Of a stretch of 64,000 nucleotides of DNA, positions 34,256 through 42,775 are shown in pieces; the first letter of the stretch is position 1, and each line of letters opens with the position of its first letter. A model generated the notes under the pieces. The model worked only from the letters and a program-made list of their open reading frames with translations, did not search any database and was not told where the DNA came from. This stretch comes from an uncultured Bacilli bacterium (GTDB lineage Bacteria > Bacillota_I > Bacilli_A > RF39 > UBA660), in assembly GCA_934095865.1 (NCBI GenBank), contig CAKOKU010000001.1:88693-152692 (forward strand), written 5' to 3'. Made by a program: the position numbers and the translations under genes.

Positions 34256-36289
34256 ATGAAAGAGTCTGGTCAAATGAAAAAAAGAGTAACTAAACTGCTG
34301 TTGATTATTACTTTATTTTTGATATGTATTTTTGGAGTTAGTTATGCTTATTACCTTATGAGTAGCAAGCAAGAAGATGATAACATAGCTAAGTCATCAT
34401 GCTTTCAATTAGCATTTACTAGTCAAAAAAATGAAATAAATCTTGATAATATGTATCCAATTAGTGATGAGGAAGGGAAAGCTTTAACTCCTTTTAGTTT
34501 TACAATAACTAATACTTGTGACATGATAGCTTCTTATAATGTTAATTTGGAGATTCTAGATGGAACTACGATGAATAGTGATTATGTAGCTGTGATGGTA
34601 AATGATGAAGCTCCTAGCTTATTAAGTAGTTATGATTCTACAAATGTTGAAATATCTGGTAGTGTAGAATCTCGCACTTTGGCTAAGGGAACATTAAGTT
34701 ATAATGATTCAGTCGATTATAAAGTTAGATTTTGGATGGATAAGAGTGTTACTAGTAGTGATTCGATGAATAAAAATTTCTTGTCTAAAATTGTTATTAC
34801 AGCATCACCTAGTGTTTATAATCCTAAAGATGCTGGATATAATACATTACATGATGCTATATTGGCTAATGAATATCAAACGGCACCTGATAAAGCTTTA
34901 GAGAAAATTAATGGGAAGAATAGTCCTTATATAACTACTGATGAAAATGGAGTAGCAAAAATTACGAATACGGCTCCAGTAATTAAATGGATGGAAAAAA
35001 CAGAAGAAACTAGTCAAACAAGAACAGTTGTAAAGATAGCAGAGTCAGCAATTAATAGTGATGATGCTACTAGTAATTTAACTGTAAATGATACGAAGAT
35101 GCGTATTTATACGTCAAAAATTTTTAACAGCGAAACTGGTAAATATGTTTTAGAAGATCCGGTATATGCTAATCCAACAGAACTTGATTATGGTACTAAT
35201 TCTCATTATTACTATATAAGTGAAAATATTACTTATAATAAATCTAGTGGTAAGTTATATACATCTACAAGTGCTAATAATGTTACTATTTATGAAATAA
35301 TTGGTGCGACAGTATCATCTTCATCGACAAAATGGAATGATGTTTTATATGATAGTGTAACATATAAATTAAGTGTAATTACTTTTACTGAATCAGAATT
35401 AGAAAGTGATAAATCAGATAAAGGTTTATATGCTGGTGTTGATGATAATGGTATAACTTATTATTATAGAGGAAATATTAATAATAATAATGTTTTATTT
35501 GGTGGTTATTATTGGCAAATAGTAAGAATTAATGGCGATGGTTCCATAAGACTTATTTATAATGGGACAAAAGCTAATGCCAAAGGTTTAGCTCAATCAA
35601 TAAATAATAAAACATATCAATTTAATACGAAATATAATGCTCCGATTTATGGTGGATATATGTATGGTAATCCTGATTCGACGGTGTTTGACGAAGTGTA
35701 TGATAATGTTAATGATTCTACAATTAAACAAAATATTGATGAGTGGTATAAACAAAATATAGAAGATAATGGATATGGTTCTTATATTTCATTAGAAGCT
35801 GGATTTTGTGGAGATAGAACTATATTTTCTGGTGATGGTATTGGTACGAATAAAGATACTTACTTTATGTCTTATGATAGGAGCCATTCAGGAACAGCTC
35901 AGTATAAATGTCCAAATATTGAGAGAGATTTATATACAGTAACTTCAGCATCTGATGGGAATAAAGCTTTAATATATCCTGTTGGTTTGATAACTTATGA
36001 TGAATTAATGTTTGCTGGTATTGATTCAGATCATATTAATAAACTGTCTTGGATTTATTCTGCACAAAATTATTGGACGATGACACCAGACGGTTATGGT
36101 TCGTCTAGAGGCTTAGAATTTAATGTTATGTTATCTAATGTGGGCTTTATTAGTGCTGGTTCTTATGTTTTTGATAGTTGGGGAGTTAGACCTGTCATTA
36201 ACTTAAAGTCAGATGTCAAGATATCTGGAGGTATAGGAATACCAGAAAATCCATATGTTATAGAAACTAATGAGGTGTCAAATGAATAA
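34256..36289 (+). CDS. Membrane-anchored surface protein, camelysin/TasA-like N-terminus with large variable C-terminal domain
   Basis: 677 residues. N-terminal membrane or signal helix (about 12-30, ending GVSYAYYLM, as in SipW-processed TasA/camelysin proteins); a beta-rich domain (about 45-185) with ISDEEGKALTPFSFTITNTC; a linker region; a C-terminal domain (about 385-670) with YYRGN, YYWQIVRINGDGSIRLIYNG, GFCGDRT, YWTMTPDG and GVRPVINLKSD. Four Cys positions are shared with the next gene. No LPXTG motif. First gene after the invertible segment; overlaps its paralogue by 8 bases. The C-terminal part resembles C-type-lectin-like domains used as retroelement targets (inference). Confidence 0.8.
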   Translation: MKESGQMKKRVTKLLLIITLFLICIFGVSYAYYLMSSKQEDDNIAKSSCFQLAFTSQKNEINLDNMYPISDEEGKALTPFSFTITNTCDMIASYNVNLEILDGTTMNSDYVAVMVNDEAPSLLSSYDSTNVEISGSVESRTLAKGTLSYNDSVDYKVRFWMDKSVTSSDSMNKNFLSKIVITASPSVYNPKDAGYNTLHDAILANEYQTAPDKALEKINGKNSPYITTDENGVAKITNTAPVIKWMEKTEETSQTRTVVKIAESAINSDDATSNLTVNDTKMRIYTSKIFNSETGKYVLEDPVYANPTELDYGTNSHYYYISENITYNKSSGKLYTSTSANNVTIYEIIGATVSSSSTKWNDVLYDSVTYKLSVITFTESELESDKSDKGLYAGVDDNGITYYYRGNINNNNVLFGGYYWQIVRINGDGSIRLIYNGTKANAKGLAQSINNKTYQFNTKYNAPIYGGYMYGNPDSTVFDEVYDNVNDSTIKQNIDEWYKQNIEDNGYGSYISLEAGFCGDRTIFSGDGIGTNKDTYFMSYDRSHSGTAQYKCPNIERDLYTVTSASDGNKALIYPVGLITYDELMFAGIDSDHINKLSWIYSAQNYWTMTPDGYGSSRGLEFNVMLSNVGFISAGSYVFDSWGVRPVINLKSDVKISGGIGIPENPYVIETNEVSNE

Positions 36290-38309
36290 GAAAAGAAAAT
36301 ATATAATATTTATATCTATTTTATCAATCATAATACTTAGTGTTATTGGAACATCGTATGCTTATTGGCGCTTTAGTGTTATCCAAGATAAAGTTAATGT
36401 AGGAAAAAGTAAATGTTTAAGTATGGAGATAAATAATGAAGCTAATGTTATATCATTAAGTAATATTTATCCAATAAGTGATGAAGAGGGAAGAAAGTCA
36501 ACGCCATATAGTTTTACTATAACTAATACTTGTGATGTTTTTGCTAGTTATAATATTAATTTAGAAATGCTTGAAGGTACTACTATGAATAGTGATTATA
36601 TGGCTGTTTTAGTTAATAGTGAATCTATAAAAAGATTAGGAGAATATGATAAAGCGGATATAGTTTTAGATAGTAGTGTTGAATCAAGAACAATAGCTAC
36701 TGGTACTTTGGGTGCTGGTGATTCGATTGATTATACGTTAAGATTATGGTTGGATAAGAGTGTTACTAGCGTTGATGCAATGAATAAAGTATTTACTTCT
36801 AAAGTTGTAGTAGAGTATCAACCTAGTAATTATAATCCTAAAGATGCTGGATATAATATATTACATGATGCTATTTTGGCTAATGAATATCAAACGACGC
36901 CGGAGATTGCAATTGAGAAAATTAAAGCAAAACAAAGCTCTAGTATAACAGATAATGGTGATGGTACTTATACAGTGACTAATACAGCCCCAATTATTAA
37001 GTGGATGGAAAAGGTTGGAGATACAGGCCAAACAAGAACTGTTGTAAAGATAGCAGAGTCAGCCATCAAAATAGATGATGCAACTAGTAATTTAACAATA
37101 AATGATACGAAGATGCGTATTTATACAGCAAAAACATTTAATAGTGAAACCGGTAGATATACATTAAGCAATATGCAATATGTTGATCCTTCAACTTTAA
37201 CTTTTGGAGGAGATACCCATTACTATTATTCAACCGAAAATATTGTTTATAACACAGCTACTAAAAAGTTGTATACGTCAACTAATAGTGGGGATATAAC
37301 AATATATGAAGTAACTGGTGCAACAAAGAGTGATACGCAAACAACATGGCATAACATAAAATATGATTCAACAACATTTAAATTAACTGTTACGCCACTA
37401 GTAGAAACTGAATTAGAAAGTGATAAATCAGATAAAGGTTTATACGCTGGAACCGATGATTATGGTACAACATATTATTACAGAGGCAATGTAAAAAATA
37501 ATAATGTTTTATTTGCTGGATATTATTGGCAAATAGTAAGAATAAATGGTGATGGTTCCATAAGACTTATCTATAACGGCTCAAAAGCCAATGCAACAGG
37601 TACAGCTCAATCAATAAATACAAAAAATTATCAATTTAATAGTAAATATAATGACCCTGCGTATGTTGGTTATATGTATGGTGATGCCGATGCTGAAACA
37701 TTTGATGAAGTTCATGCTAATACAAATAGTTCAACAATCAAAACTGTCGTAGATTCATGGTACAAGACAAATATAGCAGATAAAGGATATTCAAGTTATA
37801 TTTCAACTGTCGTAGGTTTCTGTGGAGACCGTAGTCTATATAGTAATAGTGGTGGTAATGGAATTCAAACAGATAAAGATACAAGATTTGCTCCGTACGG
37901 AAGATATGCAAGTGATACAGCAACATTTAATTGTGCCAATACAGATAGAGATATGTATACAGTTGCTAAGAGTGATGGTGAAACAAGAATGGTAGATGGA
38001 AACCAAGCCCTTACTTATCCAGTAGGTTTAATAACCTATGATGAATTAGTGTTTGCTGGAATGGATGTTAAACACTTAAATAAATTGAGTTGGGCATACT
38101 CTACGAATCATTACTGGACAATGTCGCCTTCTACTTTCAGCGCTTACTGGGGTATTACTTATGGGTTGAGACTGATTAGCGACGGCTACATCAACCTTCC
38201 AAACGTTACGTACAGCAATGGTAACCGCCCAGTTATTAATCTAAAATCAGATGTTGAAATATCTAGTGGCATCGGTACAGCCACTGACCCATTTGTTATA
38301 GCTGAGTAA
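36282..38309 (+). CDS. Paralogous surface protein with candidate hypervariable C-terminal cassette
   Basis: 675 residues from ATG 36282, after GAGGTG inside the preceding gene (a start at 36270 lies before that RBS). Same order as its neighbour: membrane helix (SIIILSVIGTSYAYWRF), beta-rich domain, YYRGN, YYWQIVRINGDGSIRLIYNG, GFCGDRS, YWTMSPS, NRPVINLKSD. Long blocks of nucleotide identity show recent duplication or conversion. Codons 38136-38228 are abruptly rich in C-ending triplets, unlike the rest of the gene. Co-transcribed with the first paralogue and so under the same putative invertible promoter. Confidence 0.8.
   Translation: MNKKRKYIIFISILSIIILSVIGTSYAYWRFSVIQDKVNVGKSKCLSMEINNEANVISLSNIYPISDEEGRKSTPYSFTITNTCDVFASYNINLEMLEGTTMNSDYMAVLVNSESIKRLGEYDKADIVLDSSVESRTIATGTLGAGDSIDYTLRLWLDKSVTSVDAMNKVFTSKVVVEYQPSNYNPKDAGYNILHDAILANEYQTTPEIAIEKIKAKQSSSITDNGDGTYTVTNTAPIIKWMEKVGDTGQTRTVVKIAESAIKIDDATSNLTINDTKMRIYTAKTFNSETGRYTLSNMQYVDPSTLTFGGDTHYYYSTENIVYNTATKKLYTSTNSGDITIYEVTGATKSDTQTTWHNIKYDSTTFKLTVTPLVETELESDKSDKGLYAGTDDYGTTYYYRGNVKNNNVLFAGYYWQIVRINGDGSIRLIYNGSKANATGTAQSINTKNYQFNSKYNDPAYVGYMYGDADAETFDEVHANTNSSTIKTVVDSWYKTNIADKGYSSYISTVVGFCGDRSLYSNSGGNGIQTDKDTRFAPYGRYASDTATFNCANTDRDMYTVAKSDGETRMVDGNQALTYPVGLITYDELVFAGMDVKHLNKLSWAYSTNHYWTMSPSTFSAYWGITYGLRLISDGYINLPNVTYSNGNRPVINLKSDVEISSGIGTATDPFVIAE
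38136..38228 (+). other. Candidate variable region (VR) of a diversity-generating retroelement target
   Basis: 14 of 31 codons end in C (TTC, AGC, TAC, GAC, GGC, ATC, AAC, CGC), in a genome that otherwise prefers A/T at position 3. Every one of the 14 can be derived from AAC by changing only its adenines, the substitution pattern of adenine-specific mutagenic retrohoming. It sits between YWTMSP and RPVINL at the protein C-terminus, the usual VR position. No template repeat or reverse transcriptase is in the window. Confidence 0.55.
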
Positions 38310-38344
38310 TCTTAATTGATAATATTCTTTATGTTAATTAACAA

Positions 38345-38373
38345 TTGACAACCAAACCACTATTTATTAAAAT
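38345..38373 (+). promoter_or_regulatory. Promoter of the trpS T-box leader
   Basis: Perfect TTGACA (38345-38350), 17-bp spacer, TAAAAT (38368-38373). Confidence 0.8.
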
Positions 38374-38379
38374 ACAATT

Positions 38380-38608
38380 ATAAAACGAAGAGATAGAGTA
38401 GTAATTAATTATTAACTATAAAGAGAGTAATTGCTGGTGGAAATATTACAAGGTATAATTAACGAATGGACTATTGAGTGACTACCGAAATTATAAAGTA
38501 GGCTAGTACGGTTTACTTAACCGTTAAAATAAGTATTGTATGGTAGTACAATTAGTGGCATAAAAGATATTAAAATCTTATTCTAGATACTAGGATAAGA
38601 TTTTTTTG
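38380..38608 (+). promoter_or_regulatory. T-box leader, tryptophan-specific
   Basis: Precedes trpS. Stem I region AAAGAGAG...GCTGGTGGAAA (about 38419-38442) with specifier TGG (Trp) at 38467-38469 in a CGAATGGAC context, then GAGTGACTACCG (stem II-type). The antiterminator appears as ATTGTA/TACAAT with bulge TGGT (38541-38544), a diverged form of the usual AGGGTGG core. The terminator is AAATCTTATTCTAG against CTAGGATAAGATTT (38573-38603) with T7. Confidence 0.8.
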
Positions 38609-38630
38609 TATATTGGAGGTAATTTAAAAA

Positions 38631-39674
38631 ATGAAAAAGATAATATTAACAGGTGAGAGACCAACTGGCCCTCTTCATATAGGACATTATGTTGGATCTT
38701 TAAAAAATAGAGTTAAAATTCAAAATGAAGGTGATTATGATGAAATGTATCTATTTGCAGCTGATGCTCAAGCTTTAACTGATAATTTTGATAATCCTAA
38801 AAAGGTAAGAGATAATGTCTTTGAAGTGGCTTTAGATAACTTAGCTTGTGGTATTGAGCCTAATAAGGTTTGCTATTTTATACAATCTGAAGTTCCTGAA
38901 CTTACCGAACTTACGTTTTATTATATGAATTTAGTTACAGTATCTAGATTATATAGAAATCCAACCGTAAAAGAAGAAATTAAATTACGAGGCTTTGAAG
39001 ATAGTATTCCTGCTGGTTTTTTCACATATCCAGTCAGTCAAACGGCAGATATAACAGCATTTAAGGCAACTGTAATTCCGGTTGGTGAAGACCAATTACC
39101 AATGATCGAACAGGCACGAGAAATAGTAAGAAAGTTTAATAGTATTTATGGAGAAACTTTAGTGGAACCTAATGCTTTATTACCTGAAAATGTAAATGAA
39201 AGAAGATTAGTAGGTACTGATGGTAATGCTAAAATGAGTAAATCAATTGGCAACTGTATTTATTTAAAAGATAGTCCAGAAGAAATAAAAAGAAAAATAA
39301 TGGGAATGTATACAGATCCTAATCATATAAAAGTAAGTGATCCTGGTAGGGTTGAAGGTAATGTTGTATTTACTTATTTAGATGTTTTTTGCAAAGAAGA
39401 CTCTTTTGCTAAATATTTACCGGAATATAATAATTTAGATGAATTAAAAGAGCATTATAAAAAAGGTGGTTTAGGAGATGTTAAGATAAAGAATTTCTTA
39501 AATGATATCTTACAAGAAGAGTTAAAACCTATTAGAGAACGTAGAGAAGAGTTAGCTAAAAACCCAGAATATGTCTATCAAGTACTTAGAGAAGGGACCA
39601 AAAAAGCTAGAGCTAAGGCTAGTGAAACTTTAAAAGAAGTAAAGAAAGCTATGATGTTAGATTATTTTGAGTAA
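38631..39674 (+). CDS. trpS: Tryptophanyl-tRNA synthetase
   Basis: Class I synthetase charging tRNA-Trp. 347 residues. The HIGH-type motif is in [17 protein letters not shown] at the N-terminus, TADITAF-type [12 protein letters not shown] and [14 protein letters not shown] are present, and KMSKS is in [20 protein letters not shown]. Controlled by the tryptophan T-box immediately upstream. Confidence 0.97.
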   Translation: MKKIILTGERPTGPLHIGHYVGSLKNRVKIQNEGDYDEMYLFAADAQALTDNFDNPKKVRDNVFEVALDNLACGIEPNKVCYFIQSEVPELTELTFYYMNLVTVSRLYRNPTVKEEIKLRGFEDSIPAGFFTYPVSQTADITAFKATVIPVGEDQLPMIEQAREIVRKFNSIYGETLVEPNALLPENVNERRLVGTDGNAKMSKSIGNCIYLKDSPEEIKRKIMGMYTDPNHIKVSDPGRVEGNVVFTYLDVFCKEDSFAKYLPEYNNLDELKEHYKKGGLGDVKIKNFLNDILQEELKPIRERREELAKNPEYVYQVLREGTKKARAKASETLKEVKKAMMLDYFE

Positions 39675-39725
39675 TTATTAAAATAGTTAAACTTATTAAA
39701 AAAATCACTTATATAAAGTGACTTT

Positions 39726-39750
39726 AAGGTAGCAGGTGCTATCTTTTTTA
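39726..39750. terminator. Terminator between trpS and the M3 peptidase gene
   Basis: AAGGTAGCA pairs with TGCTATCTT (one G-T pair) followed by T6. A second hairpin, TCACTT/AAGTGA, lies just upstream. It overlaps the stop codon of the convergent gene. Confidence 0.7.
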
Positions 39751-41496
39751 GTTGTTTTGATTTAATAAGCTTTCTAGTTCATTTATGTCATTTTCTAAGA
39801 CTTTGAATCCATTATTTATAGTATTACTATTAGTTAAATCGATGTCTAATAATTTAAGTAGGTCTAAAGAATAGTTTGAACTACCAGCCGCTAGGAATTT
39901 TAGATATTGTTTTTTAGTTAAAGTTTTGTCATTAACCAAGTTATTAACAACTATACTAGCCATAATAAGGGCGGTTGCATATTTATAAGTATAATAACTA
40001 TACCTGTATGTATGACCTAATCTTGTCCATTCTGTGCTACTAATAATATCGTAAGTAATATCTTGGCCATAATATTTTTTAATTAGTTCTTCATAATTGT
40101 TAGAAAGAATTTCACTTGTTAAATCTGTATTTTTTCTGATTTTATATAAAATTTGTTCATATTCTGTATACATAGTTTGTTTGTATAAAAGTGTAAAATA
40201 ACTTTCAATTTCTTTACTTAAATAGAATATCTTTTCTTTATCATTTTTAGAATTATTATATAAATATGTGTTAAGTAATATTTCGTTTGTAGTAGAGGCA
40301 ACTTCGCCAACAAATATAGTGCTGTCCTCATAAATAAATGGTAAATTTTCTTTGGAAAGATAATAATTAACTATGTGTCCTAACTCATGAATTAAGTTTT
40401 TTAAATCAATATAATTACCACGGAAATTTAGAAATGAGTAAGTATGCCATGAAAAAGTTATGGCTTGATGTTTTTCTTCATTAGGGGTTGCATCAATATG
40501 ATTTTTTAACAATTTATTAACAATTTTTAGGTAATCTCTTCCTAATGGTTTTAAAGCTTTTTTGATTATAGAAATAGCTTCTTTAATAGTATATTTTGGA
40601 GCAACGTTTGCAATAATTGGTACACTAAAGTCGTAAAGGTGTGGGTCTTCAATTTTTAATGTTTTAGCTTTAAGCTTTAAATATCTTTGAATTAATGGTA
40701 AGTTATCATTAACTGACTTAATTAAAGTGTCAATTATCTTAGCGTTTATATTTTCTTCAAACAAAACTTTTTCTATGATATTATTATAATTTTCTAATTT
40801 TGCATTTTCTATTCTCTTACCTAAAATAGTATTTAGAATACTAGCAAATTTATTATTTTGGGCCTTAAAGGCTTCATTTAATGAAAAATAAGCGTCTTTT
40901 CTTGTTTCTCTATTTTTAGAAGCCAGAAATTTATTAATATTAATTGCATTAAGTTCTGTTTCTTTTCCATCTATTATTATATTTTGATATTTAGTATCTT
41001 TAACTAAGGTATTATAAGTAGTTAAATTACTATTTATTATGTTTAAATTGTTTTTAATGATGTTATTTGTTTCTTCTGATTGTAAGTGACTTCTTAAGCG
41101 GAAGAGATTATCTATTGAATGTTTATAAGTATTTAATTTGGGATTTTCTAAGATATAATTGTTAATTTTTTCTTGGCCTAATTCAATTATTTTTAAATCT
41201 ATAAAACTTAATTTAGAGTCAACATAGTTTTTAAATTTTTCGACTTTGGTTTTTAATTTAATACAAGTTTCATCTTTAATATTTTTATAATATCTTAGAG
41301 AGCCATATACTAATACATTATTAGTTAGTTCTTTTATTTCCCATTTCTTATTTAAAAGATTGTATAATGATTTAGCATTTAGGTTTTTGTTTTTATATTT
41401 AGTAATATTTCTAATTAATTTTTTTACATTTGCAATTTCATTAAATAGTTTCTCATCATTTTTAAATAATTCATCTAAAGTCCATTCTAGTTTCAT
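39748..41496 (-). CDS. pepF: M3 family oligoendopeptidase (PepF type)
   Basis: Zinc metallopeptidase that cleaves short peptides in the cytoplasm. 582 residues, with HELGH in DLKNLIHELGHIVNYYLS and a downstream EVASTTNEIL supplying the third zinc ligand (Glu). There is no signal peptide. The N-terminal half is helical, with the PepF pattern DLKIIELGQEKI and RNRETRKDAYFSLNEAF-like sequence. RBS AGGAAGG; strong promoter upstream. Confidence 0.92.
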   Translation of the reverse strand: MKLEWTLDELFKNDEKLFNEIANVKKLIRNITKYKNKNLNAKSLYNLLNKKWEIKELTNNVLVYGSLRYYKNIKDETCIKLKTKVEKFKNYVDSKLSFIDLKIIELGQEKINNYILENPKLNTYKHSIDNLFRLRSHLQSEETNNIIKNNLNIINSNLTTYNTLVKDTKYQNIIIDGKETELNAININKFLASKNRETRKDAYFSLNEAFKAQNNKFASILNTILGKRIENAKLENYNNIIEKVLFEENINAKIIDTLIKSVNDNLPLIQRYLKLKAKTLKIEDPHLYDFSVPIIANVAPKYTIKEAISIIKKALKPLGRDYLKIVNKLLKNHIDATPNEEKHQAITFSWHTYSFLNFRGNYIDLKNLIHELGHIVNYYLSKENLPFIYEDSTIFVGEVASTTNEILLNTYLYNNSKNDKEKIFYLSKEIESYFTLLYKQTMYTEYEQILYKIRKNTDLTSEILSNNYEELIKKYYGQDITYDIISSTEWTRLGHTYRYSYYTYKYATALIMASIVVNNLVNDKTLTKKQYLKFLAAGSSNYSLDLLKLLDIDLTNSNTINNGFKVLENDINELESLLNQNN

Positions 41497-41520
41497 GTTT
41501 TATCCATCCTTCTAGGAAGT

Positions 41521-41550
41521 ATTATAGCAGAAGCTTGTTTAATGGTTCAA
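41521..41550 (-). promoter_or_regulatory. Promoter of pepF
   Basis: On the minus strand, TTGAAC (41550-41545), 18-bp spacer, TATAAT (41526-41521) with TGC extended -10. Confidence 0.75.
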
Positions 41551-41659
41551 TATAAGATTAGGAAAAATTGGGATAATTATGTTGTATAATATGTAAAAAT
41601 TTGAGAATGTTCTATAAGTAGTAACGAAAAAAATTTGTCGTTTTTAACTTTTATCACGC

Positions 41660-41725
41660 AAAAAAAATTACTGCGGATTTACTGCGACATATATAATACG
41701 CAGTAATTTTTGCAGTAATTTATAT
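41660..41725. repeat. Palindromic cluster of four TTACTGCG-type repeats beside tRNA-Thr
   Basis: TTACTGCG at 41668 and 41679 (11 bp apart), then CGCAGTAA at 41699 and TGCAGTAA at 41711 (12 bp apart) in inverted orientation, around an AT-rich centre near 41692. It lies downstream of the 3' end of tRNA-Thr, where integrase arm-type sites are commonly found. No element or integrase is present. It also could fold into large hairpins. Confidence 0.6.
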
Positions 41726-41726
41726 C

Positions 41727-41751
41727 AAAATATAGTACTTTAGGTACTATA
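41727..41751 (-). terminator. Terminator of tRNA-Thr
   Basis: TATAGTAC and GTACTATA form an 8-bp stem followed on the minus strand by T4. Confidence 0.5.
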
Positions 41752-41762
41752 AATACGCTTCC

Positions 41763-41836
41763 TGGTGCCCAGTGTAAGAATCGAACTTACTTTTAATCCT
41801 TACCATGGATTTGTAATACCATTATACTAAGTGGGC
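41763..41836 (-). tRNA. tRNA-Thr (anticodon GGT)
   Basis: Acceptor GCCCACT/ACTGGGC with one C-C mismatch (6:67), D-arm GTATAATGGTATTAC, anticodon stem AATCC/GGATT with loop ATGGTAA (anticodon GGT, reads ACC), T-arm GTAAG TTCGATT CTTAC, encoded CCA. 74 bases. Confidence 0.9.
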
Positions 41837-41844
41837 ATATTCAA

Positions 41845-41873
41845 AATATATCATATAATTAAAGCGCCCACAA
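41845..41873 (-). promoter_or_regulatory. Promoter of tRNA-Thr
   Basis: On the minus strand, TTGTGG (41873-41868), 17-bp spacer, TATATT (41850-41845) with TGA extended -10. Confidence 0.6.
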
Positions 41874-41912
41874 GTATTTTTTTAGGCAGCATATCATATT
41901 TTAGGTGATTGT

Positions 41913-42704
41913 ATGGAGATGTTTTTAGGATTAAATGTTGTATTACAGGCTTTTATAGCGGGGATTGTTACTTGGTTAATAACTGCTTTAGGGGCTGGCG
42001 TTGTATTCCTTTTTAAATCGGTTAATAAGAATTTAATGGATTATCTTTTAGGAACTTCGGCTGGTGTTATGTTAGCGGCTACGTATTTTTCTTTATTAGG
42101 TCCCGCTATAAATCAAGCTGAAAATTTAGGTTATATTTCATATCTTATAGTTTCTGTTGGCTTAATTTTAGGAGGATTGTTATTATTTGGCTCTGATAAA
42201 TTGTTTTCTAAGTTAAGTGACAAAAAGAAAAATTTAAAAGGAAACAAAAGAATATTTTTGTTAGTGAGTTCAATAACTATTCATAATATTCCAGAGGGGT
42301 TGTCAATAGGCGTTGCTTTTGGGTCAGTAATTTATGGTCTTCCTGGGGCCACAGTTTTAGCGGCCTTGGGATTAGCGATTGGAATAGGGTTGCAAAATTT
42401 TCCTGAAGGTTGTGCTGTTAGTTTACCTCTAAGACGTGAAGGATATAGTCGTAAAACGTCTTTCTTGATAGGAGCCCTAAGTGGAATAGTAGAGCCAATC
42501 GCGGCCGTATTAGGAGCTATATTAGTAACTAAGGTACGTTTTGTTTTGCCTATTTTGTTGGCATTTGCGGCAGGAGCCATGATTTATGTAGTTATTGAAG
42601 AATTAATTCCCGAGTCCCAGCAAAATAACAATAAAGATATGATAACTTTATTTACAATATTTGGTTTTATAATAATGATGGTACTAGATGTGGCTTTAGG
42701 TTAA
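41913..42704 (+). CDS. ZIP family metal transporter
   Basis: Membrane importer of zinc or other divalent metals. 263 residues, about eight hydrophobic helices. Signature metal-binding motifs: TIHNIPEGLSIGVAFG in helix 4 and GLQNFPEGCAVSLPLR in helix 5. LVEE-like VVIEELIPES lies near the end. The cytoplasmic loop between helices 3 and 4 is short and Lys-rich (SDKKKNLKGNKR) instead of His-rich. The metal cannot be fixed from the sequence. Confidence 0.92.
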   Translation: MEMFLGLNVVLQAFIAGIVTWLITALGAGVVFLFKSVNKNLMDYLLGTSAGVMLAATYFSLLGPAINQAENLGYISYLIVSVGLILGGLLLFGSDKLFSKLSDKKKNLKGNKRIFLLVSSITIHNIPEGLSIGVAFGSVIYGLPGATVLAALGLAIGIGLQNFPEGCAVSLPLRREGYSRKTSFLIGALSGIVEPIAAVLGAILVTKVRFVLPILLAFAAGAMIYVVIEELIPESQQNNNKDMITLFTIFGFIIMMVLDVALG

Positions 42705-42725
42705 ATATTTATAATCTAAAATTAC

Positions 42726-42754
42726 TTGGTTATCTAAACTTTTTATAGTATAAT
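42726..42754 (+). promoter_or_regulatory. Promoter of the thioredoxin-like gene
   Basis: TTGGTT (42726-42731), 17-bp spacer, TATAAT (42749-42754). Confidence 0.75.
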
Positions 42755-42775
42755 CTTTATTGGAGGTTATGCAGT

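Noticed and set aside
34256..38630. Reverse transcriptase or template repeat near the candidate variable region
   Set aside because: No RT-like frame and no second copy of the cassette were found in the window; the DGR call therefore rests on the codon pattern alone.
41660..41725. A short CRISPR array
   Set aside because: Only four short repeat units in two inverted pairs, with no spacers of regular length and no cas genes.
42332..42580. Minus-strand open frame inside the ZIP transporter gene
   Set aside because: Shadow frame of a clearly recognised transporter; no promoter or RBS. The same applies to the other antisense frames, for example 7095-7427, 12246-12467 and 59306-59647.
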